The notes below the pieces were generated by a model. That model had not been told where the DNA came from. It made no database searches and was given only the letters and a program-made list of their open reading frames with translations. This document shows, piece after piece, positions 1 to 6,571 of a stretch of 8,363 nucleotides of DNA (its first letter is position 1; the number at the start of each line of letters is the position of its first letter). The position numbers and the translations under genes were made by a program. The DNA is from Candidatus Pacearchaeota archaeon (GTDB taxonomy: Archaea; Nanobdellota; Nanobdellia; Pacearchaeales; GW2011-AR1). The DNA lies in NCBI GenBank assembly GCA_017609795.1, contig JAFCDH010000031.1, forward strand, positions 1-8,363, in the 5' to 3' direction.

Positions 1-2
1 TA

Positions 3-2318
3 ATTGCATTTTTTCTTTTTGTTAGAGAGATTTTTATTAGAAAATCTAAAAGAAGCATAACAAAAGCTAATATTATTGCCTTAATTTCAACATTTTTTAT
101 GATAGTTATTCCTGCGTTTTTATCACGAACAATTGCAGGAATTCCTGAAAAAGAATCTGCTGCTTTCTTTTTTATGTTTTTAGCATTTTACTTTTTCTTA
201 AAATCTTGGAAATCTAATAAATTAAAAAATGCGATGATTTTTAGTATTTTAGCTGGAATTTTTACTGGTTTAATGGGTTTAATTTGGGGGGGAGTTCTTT
301 TTATTTTTGTAACAATTGCTATTGCAGGTTTTATTGCTTTTATTTTAAATAAAATTCATAAAAAAGAATTTATTGCTTATAGTTTGTGGATGTTTGTTTC
401 ATTTGCAATGATATTAATATTTTCAAACAAAGAAACATTAAGCGGTCTAATTACTTCTCTAAGCTCTGGTGTGGCTTTTTTAGTTTTTGGTATATTTTTA
501 GTCCATTTTGCTTTATGGAAAACTAAATTATCAAAGACAAAAATATTAAATAAATATAAGATTCCTAAAAATCTTATCTCATTGATTGTGTTTTTTATAA
601 TTATTCTTTTTTTGATTGTTATTTTTGCTTTACTTAATCCGGGATTTATAGCTCAAAAAGCAAGTGCAGTAAATAAAGTGTTTTTTAATCCAACAACTGG
701 AAGATGGAGGACAACTGTTGCTGAAAATAGACAGCCTTATTATACAGAATGGGGAAGAAGTTTTGGGCCTTTTTTAAAAAATATTCCTGTTTTGTTTTGG
801 TTAATTTTTGCAGGTTCTGTTGTTTTATTTAAAAAAATGTTGAATAAGATTGATGAGAAGCATTCTTGGTTTTTAACAGGGCTTTATATTTTATTCTTTT
901 TTGGAATAGTTTTTTCAAGATATTCTCCTTCAAGTATTTTAAATGGAGAAAATTTTATTAGCAAATTGTTTTATATTGGTTCTGGACTTATTTTAGGGGG
1001 TTTTTTGATTTATTATTATATAAAATATGAAAAAAAAGAAGAGAAAGGCTTTGAAAGGATAGATTATGAATTTTTGTTATTGTTTGCTCTATTTGGTTTG
1101 TGTTTACTTAGTGCTCGTGGAGCTATAAGATTAATTATGGTTTTAGCTACTATTGCTCCAATTTTTGTTGGTTTTTTAGTTGTAGAGTCTATTTGGAGAT
1201 TTAAAGAAACTACAGAAAAAACCTGGAAAGCAATTTTAGCTGTTTTTATGATTCTAATTATTATTTTAAGTATTTTTAGTTTTTGGAGTTTTTATAAAAA
1301 TGTTAAAACTCAAGCATTTAGTTTTGTCCCTTCTTCTTATAATCAACAATGGCAAAAGGCAATGAAATGGGTAAGGGAAGAAACTTCAAAAGATGCTGTT
1401 TTTGCACATTGGTGGGATTATGGATATTGGGTTCAGAGTTTAGGAGAAAGAGCCACTGTTTTAGATGGAGGAAATGCAATTAATTTTTGGAATTATCATA
1501 TGGGAAGATTAGTTTTAACAGGGAATAATCAAAAAGATGCCTTAGAATTGTTATATAATCATAATGCTACTCATTTATTAATTGATCCTACAGATATTGG
1601 AAAATATGGGGCTTATTCAAGTATTGGAAGTGATGCAAATTATGATAGATTTTCCAGCATAGGTACCTTTCCTTTAGATGAAAAACAAACTTATGAGACT
1701 CAAAATCAGATTGTACTTGTTTATTCTGGAGGATTTACACTTGATGAGGATTTAATAATTAATAAAAATGAAAAAGAGATTTTTCTTCCAGCAGGGCAAA
1801 CTGCAATAGCAGGGATAGTTCTTCCTATAGAAAGTGAAAATCAAAATGAGATTTCAAAAGCTAATCAACCATATATTATTGTATTTTATCAAGGATTACA
1901 GCATAAGGTAAATTTAAGATATTTATATGCTAATGGCCAATTTATGGATTTTAATTCTGGTATTGAAGCTTGTGCTTATCTTATGCCAAGGATAATGCAA
2001 TCAGGACAGGGGATTTCTTCAAATCCAGTTGGTTCTGTGATGTATCTTTCTCCAAGACTTTTAAGAGGATTGTTTTCTCAACTTTATCTTTTAGATGACC
2101 CTTTTAATAATTTTCCTAATTTTAAATTAGTTCATTCTGAGCCTAATTTTATTATAAATGATTTAAATAATCAAGGAATGGAGTTGCCTGAATTTATACA
2201 TTATCAAGGAATTCAAGGTCCAATTAAGATTTGGGAAATTAAATATACAGGACAAGAGCAGATGAAAGAAGAATATATTGCTACAATTGCTTCTGAGTAT
2301 TTAGATTGGCAGTTGTGA
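3..2318 (+). CDS. aglB: AglB/STT3-type dolichyl-phosphooligosaccharide--protein glycosyltransferase, 5' partial
   Basis: This is the catalytic subunit of archaeal N-glycosylation. It moves a lipid-linked glycan onto Asn of N-X-S/T sequons at the outer face of the membrane. The frame is open to the left edge, so the ATG at 99 is internal and the N-terminus, with the first helix and first DxD loop, lies outside the window. Numbering from that Met, the second acidic motif is SRTIAGIPEKES (9-20; E17 and E19). About a dozen hydrophobic helices follow to about residue 400. The loop motif T206-V-A-E209 is a TIxE variant. The soluble C-terminal domain has WWDYGYW at 438-444 and DIGKYGAYSSI at 499-509, which fits the DK-type pattern DxxKxxxMxxI with Tyr in place of Met. 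The 771 visible codons make this a long archaeal form. It ends at TGA, 69 nt before the GT2 gene. Family assignment is very secure. The glycan it uses is unknown. Confidence 0.95.
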   Translation: MAFFLFVREIFIRKSKRSITKANIIALISTFFMIVIPAFLSRTIAGIPEKESAAFFFMFLAFYFFLKSWKSNKLKNAMIFSILAGIFTGLMGLIWGGVLFIFVTIAIAGFIAFILNKIHKKEFIAYSLWMFVSFAMILIFSNKETLSGLITSLSSGVAFLVFGIFLVHFALWKTKLSKTKILNKYKIPKNLISLIVFFIIILFLIVIFALLNPGFIAQKASAVNKVFFNPTTGRWRTTVAENRQPYYTEWGRSFGPFLKNIPVLFWLIFAGSVVLFKKMLNKIDEKHSWFLTGLYILFFFGIVFSRYSPSSILNGENFISKLFYIGSGLILGGFLIYYYIKYEKKEEKGFERIDYEFLLLFALFGLCLLSARGAIRLIMVLATIAPIFVGFLVVESIWRFKETTEKTWKAILAVFMILIIILSIFSFWSFYKNVKTQAFSFVPSSYNQQWQKAMKWVREETSKDAVFAHWWDYGYWVQSLGERATVLDGGNAINFWNYHMGRLVLTGNNQKDALELLYNHNATHLLIDPTDIGKYGAYSSIGSDANYDRFSSIGTFPLDEKQTYETQNQIVLVYSGGFTLDEDLIINKNEKEIFLPAGQTAIAGIVLPIESENQNEISKANQPYIIVFYQGLQHKVNLRYLYANGQFMDFNSGIEACAYLMPRIMQSGQGISSNPVGSVMYLSPRLLRGLFSQLYLLDDPFNNFPNFKLVHSEPNFIINDLNNQGMELPEFIHYQGIQGPIKIWEIKYTGQEQMKEEYIATIASEYLDWQL

Positions 2319-2356
2319 TTATTAACATCAAAAATAACTATTTTTACATCATCATA

Positions 2357-2365
2357 TTTATAAAA
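2357..2365 (+). promoter_or_regulatory. TATA box (archaeal box A) for the GT2 gene
   Basis: The sequence TTTATAAAA lies with its centre about 27 nt before the ATG at 2388. Archaeal transcription usually starts about 25-27 nt downstream of the box centre, so the mRNA would begin at or next to the start codon and be leaderless. No Shine-Dalgarno-like GGTG or GGAGG is visible in the 69-nt gap. The GT2 gene can therefore be transcribed independently of the oligosaccharyltransferase gene. This rests on spacing and sequence only. Confidence 0.55.
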
Positions 2366-2375
2366 GAAAACAATC

Positions 2376-2382
2376 TTTTTTT
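2376..2382 (+). terminator. Possible T-run terminator of the oligosaccharyltransferase gene
   Basis: A run of seven T lies 58 nt after the TGA of the upstream gene and 5 nt before the next ATG, and a T5 run sits at 2341-2345. Archaeal RNA polymerase can stop at short U-runs without a hairpin, so these are candidate 3' ends. T-runs are common by chance in DNA this A+T-rich, hence the low confidence. Confidence 0.25.
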
Positions 2383-2387
2383 AAGAA

Positions 2388-3089
2388 ATGAAATTGTCCC
2401 TTATAATTCCTGCATATAATGAGGAAAATAGAATCCCAGAAACTTTAAAGAATTATCTTGAATTTTTAAAAGAAAAACTTAAAAAAAGTTTTGAGATTAT
2501 TGTTGTTCCTAATAATTGCAGAGATAAAACCCTTGAAATAGTTCAAGAATTTGCCTTAAAAAATAAGGTTATAAAAATATTAAATATTCCTTATTATGTT
2601 GGAAAAGGTGGTGCAGTTATAAAGGGTTTTGAAATAGCAAAAGGAGATTATATTGGTTTTGTTGATGCAGATCATAGCACAAGTCCTGAGAATTTTTTTA
2701 AATTATATGAAAATAAAAGAGATTTTGATGGGTTAATTGCCTCTAGAAGAATAAAAGGAGCAATTATTAAACCAAAAAGAGAATTAAACAAAGAATTATC
2801 AAGTATTTTATTTAATAAAATAACAAATATTCTTTTTAGTTTTAAATACAAAGATACTCAATGTGGTGCAAAATTATTTACTAAAAAAACAACACAGTTT
2901 TTAGTTAAAAATTCCACAGAAACTGGATGGGTTTTTGATGTAGATTTATTATGGCTTTGCAAAAAAAAGAATTTAAAAATTTTAGAATATCCTATTATTT
3001 GGACAGATACAGAAGATTCTAGATTAAACTTTCAAGATAAAATTAGATCAATTTTAAGATTGTTTAGATATAGATTTAAAACCCACTAA
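2388..3089 (+). CDS. GT2 family glycosyltransferase, ALG5/DPM1-like dolichyl-phosphate hexose synthase
   Basis: This is a GT-A fold glycosyltransferase that probably transfers a hexose from a nucleotide sugar to dolichyl phosphate on the cytosolic side. The N-terminus MKLSLIIPAYNEE (1-13) is the family's opening strand and loop. The metal-binding DAD is at 93-95 in GFVDADHSTSP, a sequence typical of ALG5-like enzymes. DTQCGAKLF (about 156-164) and GWVFDVDLLW (about 179-188) are the downstream family signatures. At 233 residues there is just one catalytic domain and no C-terminal membrane helices, unlike ALG5-like or GtrB proteins that carry membrane anchors. The usual VDDGSTD after the second strand is VVPNNCRD (39-46), a variant noted among the findings. 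The gene has its own TATA box and sits between the oligosaccharyltransferase and the GlcNAc-1-P transferase. The sugar (Glc, Man or other) cannot be read from the sequence. Confidence 0.88.
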   Translation: MKLSLIIPAYNEENRIPETLKNYLEFLKEKLKKSFEIIVVPNNCRDKTLEIVQEFALKNKVIKILNIPYYVGKGGAVIKGFEIAKGDYIGFVDADHSTSPENFFKLYENKRDFDGLIASRRIKGAIIKPKRELNKELSSILFNKITNILFSFKYKDTQCGAKLFTKKTTQFLVKNSTETGWVFDVDLLWLCKKKNLKILEYPIIWTDTEDSRLNFQDKIRSILRLFRYRFKTH

Positions 3090-3095
3090 TCCACC

Positions 3096-3104
3096 TATAT
3101 AAAA
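3096..3104 (+). promoter_or_regulatory. TATA box for the GlcNAc-1-phosphate transferase gene
   Basis: TATATAAAA lies 38 nt (first base) before the ATG at 3134, in a 44-nt gap. Usual archaeal spacing predicts a start near 3126, giving a leader of only a few nucleotides. A second, weaker A+T box (ATTTATAA, about 3119-3126) is too close to the ATG to drive it. The last ten bases up to the start codon (3127-3136) are identical to those of the GT2 gene (2381-2390). Confidence 0.5.
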
Positions 3105-3133
3105 CTTAAAAACTACAGATTTATAATTAAGAA

Positions 3134-4153
3134 ATGGAGATAATATTATTTAGTTCAATAATAATTAGTTTTATTTTAACTGCTTTGATTCTTCCAAAAT
3201 GGATTAAAAAGTGTAGAAGGGTTGGGCTTTTGTGGGAAGATATGAATAAATTTAATAGGGTTAAAAAGGTTGCTGCATCTGGAGGGATTGTTGTTGTAAT
3301 GTCTTTTATCCTAGGAGTCTTATCTTATATTGCAATAAGAACTTTTATTTTAAATGGAAATGGAACAAATCTTCATATTTTTGCTTTATTAGGGGTGATT
3401 TTAATTTTAGCACTTATTGGGATAACTGATGATTTATTAGGTTGGCAACATGGGGGATTATCTGCAAAATTCAGATTATTTCTTGCATTTATGGCTGCAA
3501 TACCTTTAGTTGTAATAAATGCAGGAGTTAGTAATATGGATATTCCTTTTTTTGGAGTAATAAGTTTTGGTGTTTTATATCCTTTATTTATTGTTCCAGT
3601 TGGAATTGCTGGTGCAACTTATACTTATAATTTTTTAGCTGGTTTTAATGGTTTAGAGGCAGGGCAAGGGATTATAATTTTAACTTTTTTATCTTTTGTT
3701 GCATATATAAATAAAGCTCCTTGGTTGGCTTTAGTTGGATTATGTATGGTTGCAAGTTTAATTGTTTTTTATTTTTATAATAAATATCCTGCAAAAGTTT
3801 TTCCAGGAGATATCTTGACTTATTCTATTGGAGCTTTAATAGCATGTATGGCTATTTTAGGGAATTTTGAAAGAATTGCTGTTTTTGTATTTATTCCCTA
3901 TATAATTGAAACAATTTTAAAACTAAGGGGAAGGCTTAAAAAATATTCTTTTGGAGTTCCTCAAAAAGATGGAAGTTTAGAAATGCCTTACAATAAAATT
4001 TATGGATTAACTCACTTATCTTTACTTATCTTAAAAAAATTTAAGAAAAAGGTTTATGAAAGAGATGTTACTCATTTAATCTTTATATTTCAGATTATAA
4101 TCTGTTTATCTGCATTAATTATCTTTAAGGATGTGCTATTTTATGGATTGTAG
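3134..4153 (+). CDS. ALG7/AglH-like UDP-GlcNAc:polyprenyl-phosphate GlcNAc-1-phosphate transferase
   Basis: This integral membrane enzyme of the MraY/WecA/ALG7 superfamily probably transfers GlcNAc-1-phosphate (or a related HexNAc-1-P) from UDP-sugar to dolichyl phosphate, the first step of the lipid-linked glycan. About ten hydrophobic helices fill its 339 residues. Diagnostic motifs are ITDDLLGWQHGG (97-108; D99/D100), FLAGFNGLEAGQG (167-179) and VFPGD (222-226; D226 is the expected metal ligand). The basic loop KLRGRLKK (263-270) runs into FGVPQKDGSL and resembles the eukaryotic/archaeal ALG7 branch; bacterial MraY has an HHxE loop there instead. LAGFNGLEAG also marks this branch, where MraY has DGLDGL. 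One oddity is Tyr at 163 where relatives usually have the first Asn of NAxN; N166 is kept. The Methanococcus homologue is called AglH. Substrate identity is inferred from the family. Confidence 0.9.
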   Translation: MEIILFSSIIISFILTALILPKWIKKCRRVGLLWEDMNKFNRVKKVAASGGIVVVMSFILGVLSYIAIRTFILNGNGTNLHIFALLGVILILALIGITDDLLGWQHGGLSAKFRLFLAFMAAIPLVVINAGVSNMDIPFFGVISFGVLYPLFIVPVGIAGATYTYNFLAGFNGLEAGQGIIILTFLSFVAYINKAPWLALVGLCMVASLIVFYFYNKYPAKVFPGDILTYSIGALIACMAILGNFERIAVFVFIPYIIETILKLRGRLKKYSFGVPQKDGSLEMPYNKIYGLTHLSLLILKKFKKKVYERDVTHLIFIFQIIICLSALIIFKDVLFYGL

Positions 4154-4179
4154 ATTAAAAAAATATTATGGATATTAGT

Positions 4180-4258
4180 ATCTTAATGTAAGATAATGAG
4201 CTAGGGATGGAGATTAAACTAAACAAGTCATCTTCAAAACATAAACATACATTAAGAT
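4180..4258. repeat. 11-bp perfect inverted repeat upstream of gtrA-like gene
   Basis: The arms ATCTTAATGTA (4180-4190) and TACATTAAGAT (4248-4258) are exact reverse complements separated by 57 nt. The right arm ends 21 nt before the ATG of the GtrA-like gene. In RNA they could close a long stem around an inner domain that can form only weak pairings. In DNA they could be two operator half-sites. The 126-nt gap contains no strong TATA box at the expected distance from 4280, so the repeat may bear on how this gene is expressed. Confidence 0.4.
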
Positions 4259-4279
4259 TCCAAATAAACAATATAAAAA

Positions 4280-4717
4280 ATGAAACACAAAAACCTAAAC
4301 ATATTTGAAAAATTAGGATTTTTCTTAGTGGAAAATCTTTGGAAATTTATAGGGTTTTGTTTAGTGGGTGTTGGAGCTTTTTTAATAGATTGGATTTTTT
4401 TTAATGCATTTTACAGGGTGGGGATTGATTTTATTATCTCAAGAACTTCTTCTGCCCTTATATCAACAATATTTAATTTTAATATTAATAGAAACTTTAC
4501 TTTTCGTGCACGAGAGTATTCAATTAAAAAACAAATCTTTAAATGGGTAATTGTTTATTCTATTGCTCTTTTAGCAAATGTAATTGTTGGAAAATTGGTT
4601 TTGAACTTTTTAGGAGAAAGTGTATTAAATGCAAACATAGCATTTTTATCAGGAATTGTTATAGCTATTCCTATTGCTTTTTTAGGTTCTTTGTTTTGGG
4701 CCTTTAAGAAGAGATAA
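4280..4717 (+). CDS. GtrA-like four-helix membrane protein, putative lipid-linked monosaccharide flippase
   Basis: GtrA family proteins are small membrane proteins thought to help move polyprenyl-phosphate-linked monosaccharides across the membrane, usually beside a GT2 enzyme that makes them and a GT-C enzyme that uses them. The 145 residues fit the family length. Four hydrophobic helices lie at about 22-46, 50-70, 85-108 and 115-142. The signature FNFNINRNFTF (65-75) ends helix two, and the first helix has the usual F-x(5)-G-x(6)-D pattern (F23, G30 and D37). The start is well fixed: an in-frame TAA lies at 4274-4276 and there is no other Met downstream. The TAA stop abuts the stop of the opposing GT-C gene with no bases between. 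A flippase role is inference from family and context, as many GtrA proteins are uncharacterised. Confidence 0.88.
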   Translation: MKHKNLNIFEKLGFFLVENLWKFIGFCLVGVGAFLIDWIFFNAFYRVGIDFIISRTSSALISTIFNFNINRNFTFRAREYSIKKQIFKWVIVYSIALLANVIVGKLVLNFLGESVLNANIAFLSGIVIAIPIAFLGSLFWAFKKR

Positions 4718-6214
4718 TCATAACCTATAAATCACTAAACTTGCTTGTTGTTGTTGAGAATCTGCAAAATATCCTTTGATAGGTGTTAAATTATTTTCTG
4801 AAGGATAAGAATAAGACCATTCAGGATGAGTTTCAAATATAGAGACTATAAAATATTTTATATCTGAATTAGAAGAGCTTAAGTTTTCAAATTCTTCTTT
4901 TGTATCTGGCAATCTAATAACTCTTCTTTCAGAATAGTATTTTGTTTGAGGCCAGCTCTTACTTATTATAATATCCTCTGGAGATGTATTTTCTTTTAAC
5001 CAGATTCCTGATTGTTTTACTTGCATATAAGAATCTTTTCTTTGTTTGATTATATTATCTGTATAAGATATTTGAAGATAAATTATAAAACCTAAAATGA
5101 ATATTAAAAATAAAATTGCTAAAAACTTTTTATGTTGTTTAATAAAATGATATATCTTTAAGATAAAAACTCCTGAAATAATAAATATAGCTGGAAACAT
5201 GTTTAAAATATATCTATTTTCAAACCAACTTAAAGTAAAACTAACTAAAGCAATTGGAATAAAAAGTAGTAAAAACAAATAAAAATCTCTTTGTAATTTT
5301 TTGTTTCCTTTAATAACTAAATCAAATCCTAAAAATAATTTATACATTAGGATTAATCCTAAAATAAAGGTGATTAAAAGAGGCCATGAAAGAAAAATAT
5401 GAAATTGTGAAAGATAAGAATTCATATTACCAACCCAATTTAAAAAATAATTTTCCGGAGCCTCATTATAAGCTGCTGCCTGAGTAATTACAAATCCATT
5501 AAAATTAACATAACCCCAAATTAAATAAGGACTTAAAACTAATACAAAAATTAATGCTGCGATCCATATTTCTTTTTTCTTAAGAAATCTTAATCTTTGT
5601 GTTATTAAAATATAAATAAATATAACTAATGCTAAAGATATTGTTGGCAATTTAAACATCATCCCTATTGCAAGTATTGCTGATGCCCAGTATAATGATT
5701 TTTTAGAATTTCTTCTGAAATATCTATAAAATAAAAAAGCAGATAATGTAAAAAAAGTTAAGGACGGTAAATCAACTAAAAGTCTGTTTGTGAAAAAAAT
5801 ATTAAGATAAAATACAGACATTAATAAACAAGCAATTAATCCTGTTCGTTTATTAAACATTTCTTTTCCAAGAAGATAAGTTCCAAGCACTGAACCCATA
5901 GAAAGTATTACTAAAAATAATCTTGGCAAGATTTCATTGTTTGCTATTTTAAAAAATATTGCCATAATTAAAGGAAAGAGAATTGGTCTTACTGGAAGAA
6001 ATTCATATTCAAGTCCAAAAGCCCAAGCTTTTGCCATGTTTAAATATTCTGCAGCATCCCACCAAACTGCCTGATCTTTGGTTATAAAAAAATAATATAA
6101 ACGAAGAATAAATGCAAAAACTAAAATTATTGTAAGCATAGCATTATAAGGATTCTTCAACCATTTTATGACTTTTTTTTCTCTTTTTTCAATTTCTTGA
6201 TTTATTTCTTGCAT
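4718..6214 (-). CDS. GT-C membrane glycosyltransferase, ArnT/PMT-like (GT39-type)
   Basis: This is a 498-residue polytopic membrane protein. It begins with a charged cytosolic N-terminus (1-22) and a first helix (about 25-44). An outer loop with VWWDAAEYLNMAKAW (50-64) follows, where D53 and E56 fit the acidic DxxE motif of dolichyl-phosphate-sugar-dependent GT-C enzymes. PVRPILFPL (74-82) and NRLLVDLP (143-150) are further family-like positions. In all about 12 helices run to about residue 390, then a hydrophilic domain (about 395-498) that should lie outside the cell. Such enzymes take a hexose from dolichyl phosphate and add it to a glycan, protein or lipid on the outer side, so the nearby GT2 and GtrA could supply the donor. 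The start is firm: reading upstream in frame there is no ATG, GTG or TTG before a TAA at 6269-6271. The acceptor is not predictable. A QQQQ run near the C-terminus comes from a short repeated codon. Confidence 0.85.
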   Translation of the reverse strand: MQEINQEIEKREKKVIKWLKNPYNAMLTIILVFAFILRLYYFFITKDQAVWWDAAEYLNMAKAWAFGLEYEFLPVRPILFPLIMAIFFKIANNEILPRLFLVILSMGSVLGTYLLGKEMFNKRTGLIACLLMSVFYLNIFFTNRLLVDLPSLTFFTLSAFLFYRYFRRNSKKSLYWASAILAIGMMFKLPTISLALVIFIYILITQRLRFLKKKEIWIAALIFVLVLSPYLIWGYVNFNGFVITQAAAYNEAPENYFLNWVGNMNSYLSQFHIFLSWPLLITFILGLILMYKLFLGFDLVIKGNKKLQRDFYLFLLLFIPIALVSFTLSWFENRYILNMFPAIFIISGVFILKIYHFIKQHKKFLAILFLIFILGFIIYLQISYTDNIIKQRKDSYMQVKQSGIWLKENTSPEDIIISKSWPQTKYYSERRVIRLPDTKEEFENLSSSNSDIKYFIVSIFETHPEWSYSYPSENNLTPIKGYFADSQQQQASLVIYRL

Positions 6215-6280
6215 TTTTTGTTTTTTATCTGGAATCTTTATGAATCTATTAGTTATGTTATGAGTAGATTAAGCTTATCC

Positions 6281-6305
6281 CCTTTATAGCCTTATATTTT
6301 ATAAG
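6281..6305 (-). promoter_or_regulatory. Candidate TATA elements upstream of the GT-C gene
   Basis: On the minus strand two TATA-like boxes lie in tandem, TTATAAAATAT and CTATAAAG, about 70-90 nt before the ATG at 6214. Either would give a 5' leader of roughly 45-60 nt. A weaker box, TTCATAAAG (around 6234-6242), lies at the leaderless distance seen in the neighbouring genes. The true promoter cannot be chosen by eye. Confidence 0.3.
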
Positions 6306-6417
6306 ATACTTTTATTTTATTAACTGGAATTTGATAATCTCAATCAAGAGAAATTATCTGAGTTTTCTTCTTAAACTTAATATCAGCATAGTGTATTATA
6401 ATATTTTATAAGATACT
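6294..6417. repeat. 17-bp exact direct repeat with TATA-like core
   Basis: ATATTTTATAAGATACT occurs at 6294-6310 and again at 6401-6417, 107 nt apart. The first 11 bases recur at 6538-6548. On the minus strand the unit reads AGTATCTTATAAAATAT, which contains a good archaeal TATA box, so the copies could be duplicated promoters or binding sites reading toward the GT-C gene. The second copy overlaps the perfect palindrome ATACTAGTAT (6413-6422), which the first lacks. Confidence 0.5.
6333..6358. other. Imperfect hairpin in the intergenic region
   Basis: GATAATCTC (6333-6341) pairs with GAG (6348-6350) and ATTATC (6353-6358). This gives a nine-pair stem with a two-base AA bulge and a six-base loop. 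It is not followed by a U-run on either strand, so it is not a classical terminator. It lies about 120 nt upstream of the GT-C start. It may be chance in A+T-rich DNA. Confidence 0.25.
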
Positions 6418-6571
6418 AGTATTAATTAAATTATCTTATTTATTCTTTTTGTTTTTATGCTCTTCTTTTTTTAACTAAAATCTAATTATATTTTTAAGCC
6501 ATGTTAAAATTAGTTTAAGATTCACATTTTTCTCTTTATATTTTATAATATATTGATTTTATTTCTGATTC

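Larger units (their letters stand above)
6215..6571. other. 357-nt non-coding gap between the two minus-strand genes
   Basis: No ORF of believable length, tRNA-like cloverleaf or GGTTCRA-type T-arm is present. The gap holds the 5' region of the GT-C gene, a 17-bp direct repeat, a partial third copy of its core, an imperfect hairpin at 6333-6358, a 10-bp palindrome ATACTAGTAT at 6413-6422, and a plus-strand T-rich tract at about 6437-6472. It also holds the 3' end region of the carbamoyltransferase transcript, where no clear minus-strand U-run is visible. It is much longer than the other gaps here (0-126 nt), so it may carry regulation or a small RNA. Confidence 0.6.

Noticed and set aside
99..101. 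ATG as the start of the oligosaccharyltransferase gene
   Set aside because: The same frame is open back to position 3 and encodes hydrophobic, family-like sequence. The SRTxAG motif lies just eight residues after this Met, whereas the family has a first helix and a DxD loop before it.
4207..4308. A 33-codon ORF beginning MEIKLNKSSSK in the gap before gtrA
   Set aside because: It overlaps the gtrA start in another frame, has no TATA box at the usual distance, and is low-complexity Lys/Asn/Ser sequence expected from A-rich DNA.
4739..4757. TTG/TTGTTG repeat as a microsatellite or sign of frameshift
   Set aside because: It encodes a short Gln run near the C-terminus of the GT-C protein, the frame stays intact and the repeat is only a few units long.
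6332..6361. C/D box small RNA, suggested by TGATAAT followed by CTGA
   Set aside because: The first box departs from RUGAUGA, there are no convincing internal C' and D' boxes, and the spacing of about 30 nt is too short for an archaeal C/D RNA.
6437..6472. T-rich tract on the plus strand as a terminator
   Set aside because: No plus-strand gene ends nearby; the nearest stops at 4717. On the minus strand it would be an A-rich tract, which does not terminate.
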